Of a stretch of DNA of 8,972 bases, positions 1 through 5,758 are shown piece after piece. The number at the start of each line of letters is the position of its first letter. Within the stretch, counting starts at the first letter, position 1. The DNA is from Halobacteriales archaeon SW_9_67_25 (GTDB lineage: Archaea > Halobacteriota > Halobacteria > Halobacteriales > Haloarculaceae). The stretch covers positions 1-8,972 of the forward strand of contig PXSU01000065.1 of assembly GCA_003022745.1 (NCBI GenBank). Reading direction: 5' to 3'. The position numbers were made by a program, and so were the translations under genes. The notes beneath the pieces were generated by a model. That model was given only the letters and a program-made list of their open reading frames with translations, was not told the origin of the DNA and searched no databases.

Positions 1-530
1 TTCGAGCCCAGGCCGCGGTTTTGCTGGCCGGCGCTGGTCAGGCCCCGTAGCGCGCGATTGTGGTGGGTGTCGTCACAGATCCAGTTGAGGTCGCCGTCGT
101 TCTCGATGGCCGAATGGTTCGGGTCGAGCAGGATGACCTCGTACCACTTCTGGCGGCCGTCCTCGCCGACCGGGTAGCTGTTGAGCACCCGGAGGTTGGG
201 GAATTTCCGGGTACACCGCTCCTCGGCGACGCGCTGGATGTCCTTCCGGCGGGTGATGCGGGTCACGCCCTGGCGCTTTGAGCGCCGGCCGGCCGTGAAC
301 CGCTGTTTGCGGGCCCCGCCCTTGCGGACGCTGGCGCGGGCGACGATTACGCCCTGTTTGGCCTTGTAGCCCAGCGAGCGCGCCCGGTCGAGGCGGGTCG
401 GGCGGTCGATCCGCTCGATGGCGCCCTGCGTTCGCCACTCCTGTTGTCGTTGCCACTGCAGTTCCGCTAACTTGCCCTCGTCCGGGTCCTTCCAGGCGTC
501 CCGGATGTGCGAGTAGAAGCTCCGTGTCAT
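1..530 (-). CDS. rpl15e: 50S ribosomal protein L15e (3' end cut off by window edge)
   Basis: This is a structural protein of the large ribosomal subunit, of the archaeal/eukaryotic L15e family. The start is the ATG at 528-530 and the reading frame stays open for 176 codons to the left edge. The family is close to 195 residues in haloarchaea, so only about 20 C-terminal residues are missing. The translation begins MTRSFYSHIRDAWKDPDEG and continues with the basic, conserved stretches LGYKAKQGVIVARASVRKGG (residues about 54-73) and RKFPNLRVLNSYPVGEDG, then WYEVILLDP and NRALRGLTSAG near the end. These are hallmark L15e segments. GGTGA lies five bases before the start and can pair with the 16S rRNA tail, so unlike most genes here this one appears to be translated from a leadered mRNA. 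nikR lies upstream on the same strand, but a separate TATA element follows its stop. Identification is secure. Confidence 0.97.
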   Translation of the reverse strand, partial: MTRSFYSHIRDAWKDPDEGKLAELQWQRQQEWRTQGAIERIDRPTRLDRARSLGYKAKQGVIVARASVRKGGARKQRFTAGRRSKRQGVTRITRRKDIQRVAEERCTRKFPNLRVLNSYPVGEDGRQKWYEVILLDPNHSAIENDGDLNWICDDTHHNRALRGLTSAGQQNRGLGS

Positions 531-627
531 GGGTCTCACCACGGGCGTTGGTGGTTCAAACCCCGTGTGGGGTTCACATCCCGACCTGTACAGACAGGTG
601 CCCGCTGGTGCCCGTCCTCCAGCGAGT
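531..627 (-). promoter_or_regulatory. structured 5' leader of rpl15e
   Basis: From the predicted start point near 626 to the ATG there are about 95 untranslated bases. They contain several perfect inverted repeats: 584-599 (ACCTGT, four-base loop, ACAGGT), 559-574 (AACCCC, loop ACAC, GGGGTT on the minus strand) and a weaker one at 619-632 (CCAG/CTGG). The segment 562-567 can alternatively pair with 540-545 (CACGGG/CCCGTG), which would break the 559-574 hairpin and bring pairing next to the ribosome-binding GGTGA at 536-540. That gives two mutually exclusive folds. Ribosomal protein leaders are often autoregulated by the protein product; that this applies here is inference only. Confidence 0.5.
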
Positions 628-644
628 ACTGGAAGTACCCCATT

Positions 645-666
645 CGCGAGTAAAAGCGCTTCGAAG
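645..666 (-). promoter_or_regulatory. predicted promoter of rpl15e
   Basis: On the minus strand CTTCGAAGCGCTTTTACTCG matches the haloarchaeal BRE plus TATA pattern: a purine-rich CGAAG followed by TTTTA at about 650-654. It lies directly downstream of the nikR stop codon. Transcription would start about 25 bases further on, near 626, leaving a leader of about 95 bases before the rpl15e ATG. Confidence 0.55.
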
Positions 667-1086
667 TCAGGAAAGCACGCCGATGTCGTCGATAGGGTGG
701 ACGGAGTAGTCGACGGAGGTTGTGTCCCGGGTGGCGCGGACCTTCCCGACGAACGTCGAGATGTCCGCCAGTTGTCCCTCGAGGACGAACAGTTCCATGC
801 AGTAGTGGTTGCCGACGTGACTGTGGAAGTTCGAGACCACGAGCCGTTCGTGGTCGTGCCGGAGGTGCATCATCTTCTCCTCGACGCTGGTGGTCTCGTA
901 GTCGAACAGCACCGTCACAATAGCCATGAGTTCCCTGTCTTCCAGGCGCTTGTCCTCGAACTCGCTCAGGAGGTTCCGCACCGCCTCCCGGACAATCTCG
1001 CTGCGCCCGGTGTATCCGTGTTCCTCGCCGAACTCGTCGATCCGTTCTTCCAGGTCGTCCGGCATCGAGATGCTCACGACACCCAT
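667..1086 (-). CDS. nikR: NikR-family nickel-responsive ribbon-helix-helix regulator
   Basis: This 139-residue protein has the NikR architecture. An N-terminal ribbon-helix-helix DNA-binding arm occupies about residues 1-45 ([18 protein letters not shown], then [11 protein letters not shown]). An ACT-like metal-binding and tetramerisation domain follows (about 53-139). The four nickel ligands of E. coli NikR (H76, H87, H89, C95) have exact spacing equivalents here: H77, H88 and H90 in NFHSH, and C96 in [11 protein letters not shown]. It is therefore expected to bind nickel and repress target promoters, typically nickel uptake genes; no transporter gene is visible nearby. The ATG at 1084-1086 is preferred because the ribbon strand begins right after it and a TATA block lies about 29 bases upstream, suggesting a leaderless mRNA. 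Length is normal for the family. The metal actually sensed has to be inferred. Confidence 0.93.
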   Translation of the reverse strand: MGVVSISMPDDLEERIDEFGEEHGYTGRSEIVREAVRNLLSEFEDKRLEDRELMAIVTVLFDYETTSVEEKMMHLRHDHERLVVSNFHSHVGNHYCMELFVLEGQLADISTFVGKVRATRDTTSVDYSVHPIDDIGVLS

Positions 1087-1106
1087 ATACTATTCTCGAT
1101 ACCATC

Positions 1107-1127
1107 AGATAATAAAAATTGATATTA
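1107..1127 (-). promoter_or_regulatory. predicted promoter of nikR with overlapping small inverted repeat
   Basis: The minus strand reads AATTTTTATTATC, an AT block centred about 29 bases before the nikR ATG, which is the usual leaderless spacing. TAATA at 1110-1114 and TATTA at 1123-1127 form a five-base inverted repeat across the block. This could be an autoregulatory operator, but it is short and AT-rich sequence makes such repeats by chance. Confidence 0.55.
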
Positions 1128-1263
1128 CAGCCGGTCCAGGGGGCGTCGAGATACTAATCGAGCGTCTACCGGGCCGGGACACGGGACGCCCGCAGGCAGA
1201 AGTGGACGGGACCCAGCCGGGATTTGATGTAGCGGTATGCAATTTATCGCAGCGGTGCCAGCG

Positions 1264-1285
1264 GTACCCGTACGCAAACGGGTAC
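1264..1285 (-). terminator. hairpin directly after the rio2 stop, possible transcript 3' end
   Basis: GTACCCGT (1264-1271) and ACGGGTAC (1278-1285) form a perfect eight-base inverted repeat with a six-base loop. The repeat starts four bases after the rio2 stop codon. There is no T-run behind it on the minus strand, which archaeal termination usually needs, so it could instead stabilise the mRNA 3' end or be a protein-binding site. Confidence 0.4.
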
Positions 1286-1289
1286 GCGG

Positions 1290-2198
1290 TCATTCGCAGA
1301 CGAACTCGGAGATGGAGTCCGGATCGCCGGCCTCGATGGCGTCCGCGAGCGCCCTCACGTCGACCGTCCCGACCTGGTTGGGGTACTTGCGCCGGAAGTA
1401 GCCGACGGCGTTCTCGACGTCGCGTTCGAGCAACTCGCGGGCGTTGGCGTGGTCGGTGGGGACGGCCTGGGGCCAGTCGAAGACGACCACGCCCTCGGTG
1501 ACGAAGACGTTGTACTCGCTCATGTCGGCGTGGACGTACCCAGCGTCGTAAGCGCCAGCTACCTCCGCGAGCACCAGATCCAGCACGGGCCGGACCTGCG
1601 CGGGTTCGAGAGCGGTCCGGCCGAGTTCGATGCCGTCGATCCGCTCCATCACGACCGCGTGGCGGTTGTGGTCGACCGGGCGCGGGACCGACACGTCGGG
1701 GTACAGCGCCTCCAGGGCCTCGTACTCGCGCTCGGCGGCCTTGCGGGCGGTGTACATCCAGGAGACGTGCTCGCGGTCGGCGGTGTACTCCCGTGCCCTG
1801 TTTACCTCCCGGAACTCCGTGTATCCCTCCCGGTGGAACTTCAGCGCCATTGGCGTGTAGGACTGGACCTCGTAGACGTCACTCTCCTTGCCCACGCCCA
1901 GCGGTGCGCCAAAGCCCTCGACGGTCCCGCGCTCGGCGAAGGTGTGCAAGGCCAGCGCGTCGTATCCCTCGAAGGTCAGCCGGAAGCCCTCGTACTGGAT
2001 GGTCTTGCGCTCGACTAGCCCCCGCCGCTCGCAGCGGTCCAGCCGGTAGTCGACGTTCTCGGGCGTCAGGTCGGCGAAATCGGGCAACTTCTCGCGGGCG
2101 ACCCACTCCGAGAAGCGCATCCCCTGCTCGACGCCCGACAGCAGGTAGAAGTCCTCGCTCTCCAGGTCTGCCAGCTCGCCCGCCACGTTCTCGACCAT
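1290..2198 (-). CDS. rio2: RIO-type serine/threonine protein kinase, Rio2 subfamily
   Basis: This 302-residue atypical kinase/ATPase belongs to the family needed for late maturation of the small ribosomal subunit. An N-terminal winged-helix domain (about residues 1-90), diagnostic of Rio2 rather than Rio1, precedes the RIO kinase domain. Visible catalytic elements are the nucleotide-binding loop GVGKESDVY (101-109), the ATP-contacting lysine K120 in MALKFHREG, the catalytic loop HADMSEYNV with D225 and N230, and the metal-binding DWPQ with D241. All key residues are present, so the protein should be active in the cytoplasm. The ATG at 2196-2198 gives the expected winged-helix N-terminus (DLESEDFYLLSGVEQGM). 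The gene stands alone between two gene-poor gaps and has its own upstream TATA element. Length fits archaeal Rio2. Targets in haloarchaea are inferred from the family. Confidence 0.95.
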   Translation of the reverse strand: MVENVAGELADLESEDFYLLSGVEQGMRFSEWVAREKLPDFADLTPENVDYRLDRCERRGLVERKTIQYEGFRLTFEGYDALALHTFAERGTVEGFGAPLGVGKESDVYEVQSYTPMALKFHREGYTEFREVNRAREYTADREHVSWMYTARKAAEREYEALEALYPDVSVPRPVDHNRHAVVMERIDGIELGRTALEPAQVRPVLDLVLAEVAGAYDAGYVHADMSEYNVFVTEGVVVFDWPQAVPTDHANARELLERDVENAVGYFRRKYPNQVGTVDVRALADAIEAGDPDSISEFVCE

Positions 2199-2250
2199 CG
2201 TCGGTCCGTACTCCGTCGGGTCACAAAAGCCCGGCGTGACGCGTCCCGCA

Positions 2251-2264
2251 CGGGTATAAATGCT
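2251..2264 (-). promoter_or_regulatory. predicted promoter of rio2
   Basis: The minus strand contains GCATTTATACCCG, with the TATA core at about 2254-2261. Transcription would start near 2231, giving a leader of about 33 bases before the rio2 ATG. A weaker AT block, CTTTTGTG near 2226, could alternatively give a leaderless transcript. Confidence 0.45.
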
Positions 2265-2340
2265 ATGCCGCTACACGAAATCACTCCTCCTGTAGTTGCC
2301 ACAGCCTGGAGCCAGTTCTAAATGACACCCTTTCAAGAGT

Positions 2341-2586
2341 CTAAGATGAAAGGCGGGTCGGGGTTATTTCAGCGTGTTTTAGTCCTGATAACTCATCGAC
2401 TATTTCGTCTATCCGCTGCTTTGCGTCCTTGTAGCGGCTTGGGTTAGCTTCAATACCGGCTGATTTTCGACAAAGGGAAAAGCTCGCAACAAGAGTAGAG
2501 GCAGACCCAGCATGCGGATCAAGTACTGTGTCGCCGCGGTCCGACATGGCCCTAATAAACCACTGGAGTAAATCAGTCGGTTTGTG
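2341..2586 (-). pseudogene. C-terminal remnant of a DNA (N4/N6) methyltransferase
   Basis: An 81-residue open stretch ends at the TAG at 2341-2343 and is bounded upstream by an in-frame TAG directly before 2586. It reads HKPTDLLQWFIRAMSDRGDT, then VLDPHAGSAST, then AGIEANPSRYKDAKQRI. This is the end of the N6_N4_Mtase family: the KP..LL..I segment, the SAM-binding motif (normally DPFxGSGxT) and the GIExNPxYxxxAxxRI helix. The target-recognition and catalytic NPPY-type parts are absent, and the SAM motif carries H for F and A for the second G. An internal ATG at 2545-2547 could start a 68-residue peptide, with a TATA-like CTTAAATC further upstream, but no methyltransferase function is credible. 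The surrounding bases are clearly AT-richer than the neighbouring genes, which suggests acquired DNA that later decayed. Confidence 0.7.
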
Positions 2587-2682
2587 CTATACGGTAAAGA
2601 TTTAAGGCCGTCACAGAATAGTTGACACGGTTAACGTTAACAATTAACTTACTCTACATCCGGTCGGGCGATTATCGTTTCT
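2587..2682. other. AT-rich intergenic tract with tandem GTTAAC palindrome
   Basis: These 96 bases between the methyltransferase remnant and the citramalate synthase stop contain no gene. GTTAACGTTAAC at 2630-2641 is a perfect 12-base palindrome made of two GTTAAC units. It is followed by ATTAAC (2643-2648) and preceded by GTTGAC (2621-2626). TTTAA at 2601-2605 is a possible TATA element for the remnant. Base composition is much lower in GC than the flanking genes. Confidence 0.5.
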
Positions 2683-4221
2683 CTAGTCGTCGGCGATGAC
2701 CTGCTCGCCCTCGTCGGCCACGAGGCGGTCCATCGCGTCGACCATCGCCGACACCGAGGCGGAGGTGATGTCCGAATCGCTCGCGGTGACGGTGACGTGG
2801 TCGTCCCCGCGGGCCATCTCCACCTCGACGGTGACGAGGGCGTCGGTCCCGCCGGTGATGGCGTCGACGTGGTACGACTCCAGGGAGGCGTCGACTTCGT
2901 GGCTCAGCGCGTTCTCGGCGGCGTTCATCGCCGCGTCGACGGGGCCCGACCCGGTCGCGGCCTCCTTGCGCGTCTCGCTGGCGACGTCGAGTCGGACGCT
3001 TGCAGTCGGCGGACTGACGCCGCTCACTGCGGTGAGGTCGAGCAATTCGACCGTGCGGTCGCGGTCGGCACCCTTCACGTCCTCGGCGATACTGAGCAGG
3101 TCGGCGTCGGTGACCCGCTTGCCGCGGTCGCCGATGGCCTTGACCCGCTCGACGACCTCGGCGAGTTGCTCGTCGGTCACGTCGACGTCGCGTTCCGAGA
3201 GTGCGGCCTCGACGCCGGCCCGGCCGGCGTGTTTGCCAAGCGCCAGACGGCGCTCGCGGCCCACCTTCTCGGGCGGGTAGGGCTCGTACATCGCGTCGTC
3301 CTTGAGGGTGCCGTCGGTGTGGATTCCCGACTCGTGGGTGAAGGTGTTCTGCCCGACGACGGCCTTGTTCGGCGCGAGCGGGATACCCGTCAGTTTCGCG
3401 ATGAGCTGGGCCAGCCCGTAGACTTCACCGAGGTCCATCGGCTCGACGCCGTAGCCGTGGTCCAGCGCGATTGCGACCTCCTCCAGGGCGACGTTGCCCG
3501 CGCGTTCGCCGATGCCGTGGATGGTGCCGTGGACGAGGTCGGCCCCCGCCGCGACCGAGACCAGGGCGTTCGTCACCGCGAGCCCGAGGTCGTCGTGGGT
3601 GTGCGTGCTCGTCGGGCCGATGTCGGCCAGCCGGGAGACACACTCCAGGGTGCGGTCCGGCGTCGCGTGGCCGACAGTGTCGGCGTAACACACCCGGTCG
3701 GCACCCGCCTCCAGCGAGGCGGCCATCAGCTCTTCGAGGTAGTCGACGCCGGCACGGGAGCCGTCCTCGCCGATGACCTCGACCCAGAGACCGTGGTCCT
3801 TGGCGTACGCGACCAGTTCGGCCGTGTTCCGGACGTTCGCCTCGTGGCTGGTGTCGACCTTCGTAGTGACGTGCCTGTCGCTTGCTGGTACGACGAGGTT
3901 GACACCGTCGACGTCACACTCCAGCGCTAGGTCGATGTCGCGTTCGAGCCCGCGGCAGAAACTCGTCACTGTCGCGTCCAGGGCGAGGTCGGTCACCCGG
4001 TCGATGGTCGCGCGCTCGCCCGGCCCGGTGCAGGCACTGCCCGCCTCGATAACGTCGATCTCGGCGGCGTCGAGCCTGCGGGCGACGCGGGCTTTTTCCT
4101 CGGCCGTCAGCGAGACACCTGGAGCCTGTTCGCCGTCCCTGAGCGTGGTATCGAGAAACTGTACGTCGTCGACTTCACTGAGTGCGTCTGTTTCGGGGTG
4201 ACCCCCGAATAAATCGATCAC
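2683..4221 (-). CDS. cimA: (R)-citramalate synthase / 2-isopropylmalate synthase family protein
   Basis: This 512-residue enzyme condenses acetyl-CoA with a 2-oxo acid: pyruvate to citramalate (isoleucine route) or 2-oxoisovalerate to isopropylmalate (leucine route). The TIM-barrel domain shows LDTTLRDGEQAPGVSLT (23-39) with R28 and metal-binding D29, the metal histidines H207 and H209 in HTHDDLG, GTIHGIGERAGN (232-243), and HESGIHTDG (296-304). A LeuA-type C-terminal regulatory domain runs from about 388 with GSGPVDA (424-430) and TGGTDA (456-461), so feedback control by leucine or isoleucine is likely. The N-terminal EAGSACTGPGER differs from the EAGFP segment of typical LeuA, and no leuBCD or ilv genes are nearby; both favour the citramalate role, but the substrate cannot be settled by reading. 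The GTG at 4219-4221 is used because no in-frame ATG precedes it and the first ATG is out of frame. Confidence 0.88.
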   Translation of the reverse strand: MIDLFGGHPETDALSEVDDVQFLDTTLRDGEQAPGVSLTAEEKARVARRLDAAEIDVIEAGSACTGPGERATIDRVTDLALDATVTSFCRGLERDIDLALECDVDGVNLVVPASDRHVTTKVDTSHEANVRNTAELVAYAKDHGLWVEVIGEDGSRAGVDYLEELMAASLEAGADRVCYADTVGHATPDRTLECVSRLADIGPTSTHTHDDLGLAVTNALVSVAAGADLVHGTIHGIGERAGNVALEEVAIALDHGYGVEPMDLGEVYGLAQLIAKLTGIPLAPNKAVVGQNTFTHESGIHTDGTLKDDAMYEPYPPEKVGRERRLALGKHAGRAGVEAALSERDVDVTDEQLAEVVERVKAIGDRGKRVTDADLLSIAEDVKGADRDRTVELLDLTAVSGVSPPTASVRLDVASETRKEAATGSGPVDAAMNAAENALSHEVDASLESYHVDAITGGTDALVTVEVEMARGDDHVTVTASDSDITSASVSAMVDAMDRLVADEGEQVIADD

Positions 4222-4258
4222 GGGACATGATACCCTACTTCCCTCTGGTGTCGCGAGT

Positions 4259-4280
4259 ACGTATAAACCTTCTCGATTCG
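4259..4280 (-). promoter_or_regulatory. predicted promoter of the citramalate synthase gene
   Basis: On the minus strand, AATCGAGAAGGTTTATACGT combines a purine-rich BRE (CGAGAAGG) with TTTATA. The TATA centre near 4265 predicts a start near 4239 and a leader of about 18 bases before the GTG. This is one of the best promoter matches in the window. Confidence 0.6.
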
Positions 4281-4296
4281 GTGCCGTCCCGAGGAG

Positions 4297-4527
4297 TCAC
4301 GCCCCGAAGAAGTGGTAATAGACCGACAGCGCCGGCGCGTCGTCCTCGCGTCCCTCCTCGGCGGTGATCGCCGCGGTACAGATCCGGTCCCACCGGGTGT
4401 CCTCGTCGACGGCACAGAGGTCCACCACATCGAAGGACGCGGTCCCGCCGACGGTCCCGTCCGGTTCGGCACGTTCGACCCGACGATGTTCGACGCCGTC
4501 GCCACACACCGGACACGTCTCGGTCAT
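4297..4527 (-). CDS. small CPxCG-motif protein, function unknown
   Basis: This 76-residue acidic protein begins MTETCPVCGDGVEHRRVERA. The CPVCG motif (C5, C8) resembles one half of the zinc-binding knuckle found in the many very small CPxCG zinc-finger proteins of haloarchaea. The other cysteines, C38 and C50, are widely spaced and do not form a second knuckle, so metal binding would have to use an irregular C-x2-C/C-x11-C set or a dimer. The C-terminus SVYYHFFGA is hydrophobic and aromatic. The ATG at 4525-4527 lies about 28 bases from a TATA block, consistent with leaderless translation. The gene lies between the citramalate synthase and DUF192 genes on the same strand, with 75 and 57 bases of spacing. 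I do not recognise a named family. Confidence 0.8.
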   Translation of the reverse strand: MTETCPVCGDGVEHRRVERAEPDGTVGGTASFDVVDLCAVDEDTRWDRICTAAITAEEGREDDAPALSVYYHFFGA

Positions 4528-4549
4528 GAGCGGTCGGTTCGAGCCGGGG

Positions 4550-4560
4550 GTATTTTACAG
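4550..4560 (-). promoter_or_regulatory. predicted promoter of the small CPxCG protein gene
   Basis: CTGTAAAATACC on the minus strand is a TATA-like block centred about 28 bases before the ATG at 4527, the spacing expected for a leaderless transcript. Confidence 0.5.
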
Positions 4561-4584
4561 TACAGGCTGGGCCTCCACTCGGGG

Positions 4585-4959
4585 CTACTCCTCGACGGTC
4601 CGCACGAGGTCACCGACGGCGACTTCCTCCGTGGTGCCGGCGGGGAACTCGACGATGCGGTCGGCCCTGCCGAGACCGATGCCGGACCACGGGGAGAGAC
4701 GGGCGGTCTTGCTGACCTCGTCGTCGACCAGCCAGACGATGTCGATGGGAAAGCGCACGAACAGCATGTGGACGACCTGGCGGGCGGGTCCGGAGGTCAC
4801 AAGCCCGCCGTCGCCGAGGTCCATCACGAGCGCGAAGTCCTCGGGGACGGACCGCCGAAACATCAACCCCCTGGCCTGCGTGAGCGTCGACTCGGCCACC
4901 TCGATGTCGGTCGCGAGCACCCGCTGGTCCCCGTCTGCCGGTTCGTGGACGACGCGCAT
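4585..4959 (-). CDS. DUF192 family protein
   Basis: This 124-residue protein belongs to the DUF192 (UPF0127) family, whose molecular role is not known. The family signature is visible as GLMFR (31-35) followed by HMLFVRFPIDIVWL (64-77), equivalent to the usual pattern of a hydrophobic FxxFPIDvvFld strand, and a C-terminal VEFPAGT segment (103-109). Many family members are exported and carry a signal peptide or N-terminal membrane segment; this one begins MRVVHEPADGDQ with no hydrophobic leader, so it is probably cytoplasmic. The start at 4957-4959 is chosen because the family homology begins soon after it and an AT block lies 25-30 bases upstream. An in-frame extension upstream would be arginine-rich and unlike haloarchaeal protein. 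It is transcribed away from the HNH-like gene, with 59 bases between the two starts. Confidence 0.88.
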   Translation of the reverse strand: MRVVHEPADGDQRVLATDIEVAESTLTQARGLMFRRSVPEDFALVMDLGDGGLVTSGPARQVVHMLFVRFPIDIVWLVDDEVSKTARLSPWSGIGLGRADRIVEFPAGTTEEVAVGDLVRTVEE

Positions 4960-5018
4960 ACCACCGGGTCGCCCGGTCCGGTGAAAAACGTTAGCCCCCT
5001 GGGTTCGTAGTATCCAGC
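4960..5018. promoter_or_regulatory. compact divergent promoter region between DUF192 and HNH-like genes
   Basis: Only 59 bases separate two divergent starts. The single AT-rich block GAAAAACGTTA (4983-4993) sits about 28 bases from both ATGs and reads as a TATA-like element in either direction. Both mRNAs would then be leaderless. Between this block and the DUF192 start, ACCGGG (4963-4968) and CCCGGT (4972-4977) form a perfect inverted repeat with a three-base spacer, a candidate operator covering the DUF192 transcription start. Confidence 0.55.
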
Positions 5019-5606
5019 ATGGAGAAGACCGACGCGGGGACGTCCGTCGGCGTCGAGGACCCCTACGAGCACGTCGGGCGCTGTGACTTTCTGGCGGCGG
5101 ACGGTCGCTGTCGGTTCGCCGTCGAACACGGCGACCGCGACCCGCAGTTCGCCCGCGAACGCCGCCAGGAGGAGTACCGCTGTCCGGTCGCCGGCGACCC
5201 CGACGAGACCGGCCCGACCGGGCCCTGGGAGTGGGTCGACTGCCCGCACTTCCGCTGTCGGGACCGCGACCGCGAGTGTGCCCGCTGTGGGCTCGCGGAG
5301 GTCCGTCTCGCCCACGACGACGAGCGGCCGTTGCTTGAGGAACACCACCTCTCCTATGCCGACGCCGGGACCGTAGACGCCGGGACCAACCCACACGGCG
5401 ACGGCGAGGCCGGGCCCCTGCCGGCCCACGAGATCACGGTCTACCTCTGTCGGTGGTGTCACGCCAAGGTCCACGACTCCTGGGCGCGAGTCGACGACGA
5501 CGTCGCTCCCGACCCTGAAGCCATCGCCGAACGCGAGTCACGCCGCGCCCGCGAGCAGTCCGAACTCGGCTTCGAATCCGCCGCCGAGCGGTTCGACGGG
5601 GAGTGA
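5019..5606 (+). CDS. cysteine-rich protein with HNH-like zinc/nuclease motif
   Basis: This 195-residue acidic protein is the only gene on the plus strand. The central and C-terminal part has an HNH-like arrangement: C87-x2-C90 (CARCG), then EEHH (107-110) where the catalytic histidine is expected, then LCRWCHAKVH (143-152) supplying C144, C147, H148 and H152. The N-terminal part has another set of cysteines (C22, C31, C55, C75, C80), which may form a second metal site. The tail from about 165 is charged and probably helical. HNH proteins are usually metal-dependent DNA nucleases, but the same fold also serves as a plain zinc module, so nuclease activity is inference. The ATG at 5019-5021 follows an AT block by about 28 bases. 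It diverges from the DUF192 gene. I do not recognise a characterised homologue. Confidence 0.85.
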   Translation: MEKTDAGTSVGVEDPYEHVGRCDFLAADGRCRFAVEHGDRDPQFARERRQEEYRCPVAGDPDETGPTGPWEWVDCPHFRCRDRDRECARCGLAEVRLAHDDERPLLEEHHLSYADAGTVDAGTNPHGDGEAGPLPAHEITVYLCRWCHAKVHDSWARVDDDVAPDPEAIAERESRRAREQSELGFESAAERFDGE

Positions 5607-5758
5607 ACGACTCTCGCCCGACTTTCACTTCCATTCCGGATAGCTGTCACTTACATCCGTGCTGGTCCACAGTTGACCCGATGATAGCCGACGCACGGGC
5701 ACTGGAACACCAGTTCGTGACCGCCCGACTGCGACGCCTCGGCCGATGGGCGGCGTGG
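5607..5758. other. convergent intergenic region
   Basis: These 152 bases lie between the ends of the plus-strand HNH-like gene and the minus-strand polyprenyl synthetase gene. I see no gene. ACTGG (5701-5705) and CCAGT (5710-5714) form a small inverted repeat that could mark a transcript end, but there is no clear T-run on either strand. Confidence 0.4.

Larger units (their letters stand above)
1087..1289. other. intergenic region between rio2 and nikR with two inverted repeats
   Basis: No gene is supported in these 203 bases. Besides the nikR promoter, the region holds GGGCGTC (1141-1147) pairing with GACGCCC (1185-1191), a seven-base stem closing a 37-base interior. It also holds the hairpin next to the rio2 stop described separately. 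AGCGGT occurs three times (1231, 1251, 1260). The two stems lie within 150 bases downstream of rio2, so they may form its 3' untranslated region or transcript end, or a small structured RNA. Confidence 0.45.

Noticed and set aside
551..585. Two tRNA T-arm-like stretches, GGTTCAAACC and GGTTCACATCC, on the plus strand
   Set aside because: No matching acceptor, D or anticodon arms can be folded around them, and the 5' half of any such tRNA would fall inside rpl15e. They are better explained as parts of the rpl15e leader hairpins.
1105..1293. 62-codon minus-strand open frame in the rio2-nikR gap
   Set aside because: It overlaps the nikR promoter, is rich in proline, serine and arginine unlike haloarchaeal proteins, and has no promoter of its own at the right distance.
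2797..3930. Long plus-strand open frame opposite the citramalate synthase gene
   Set aside because: Antisense shadow of a well-supported enzyme, with low-complexity valine/aspartate composition and no recognisable motif.
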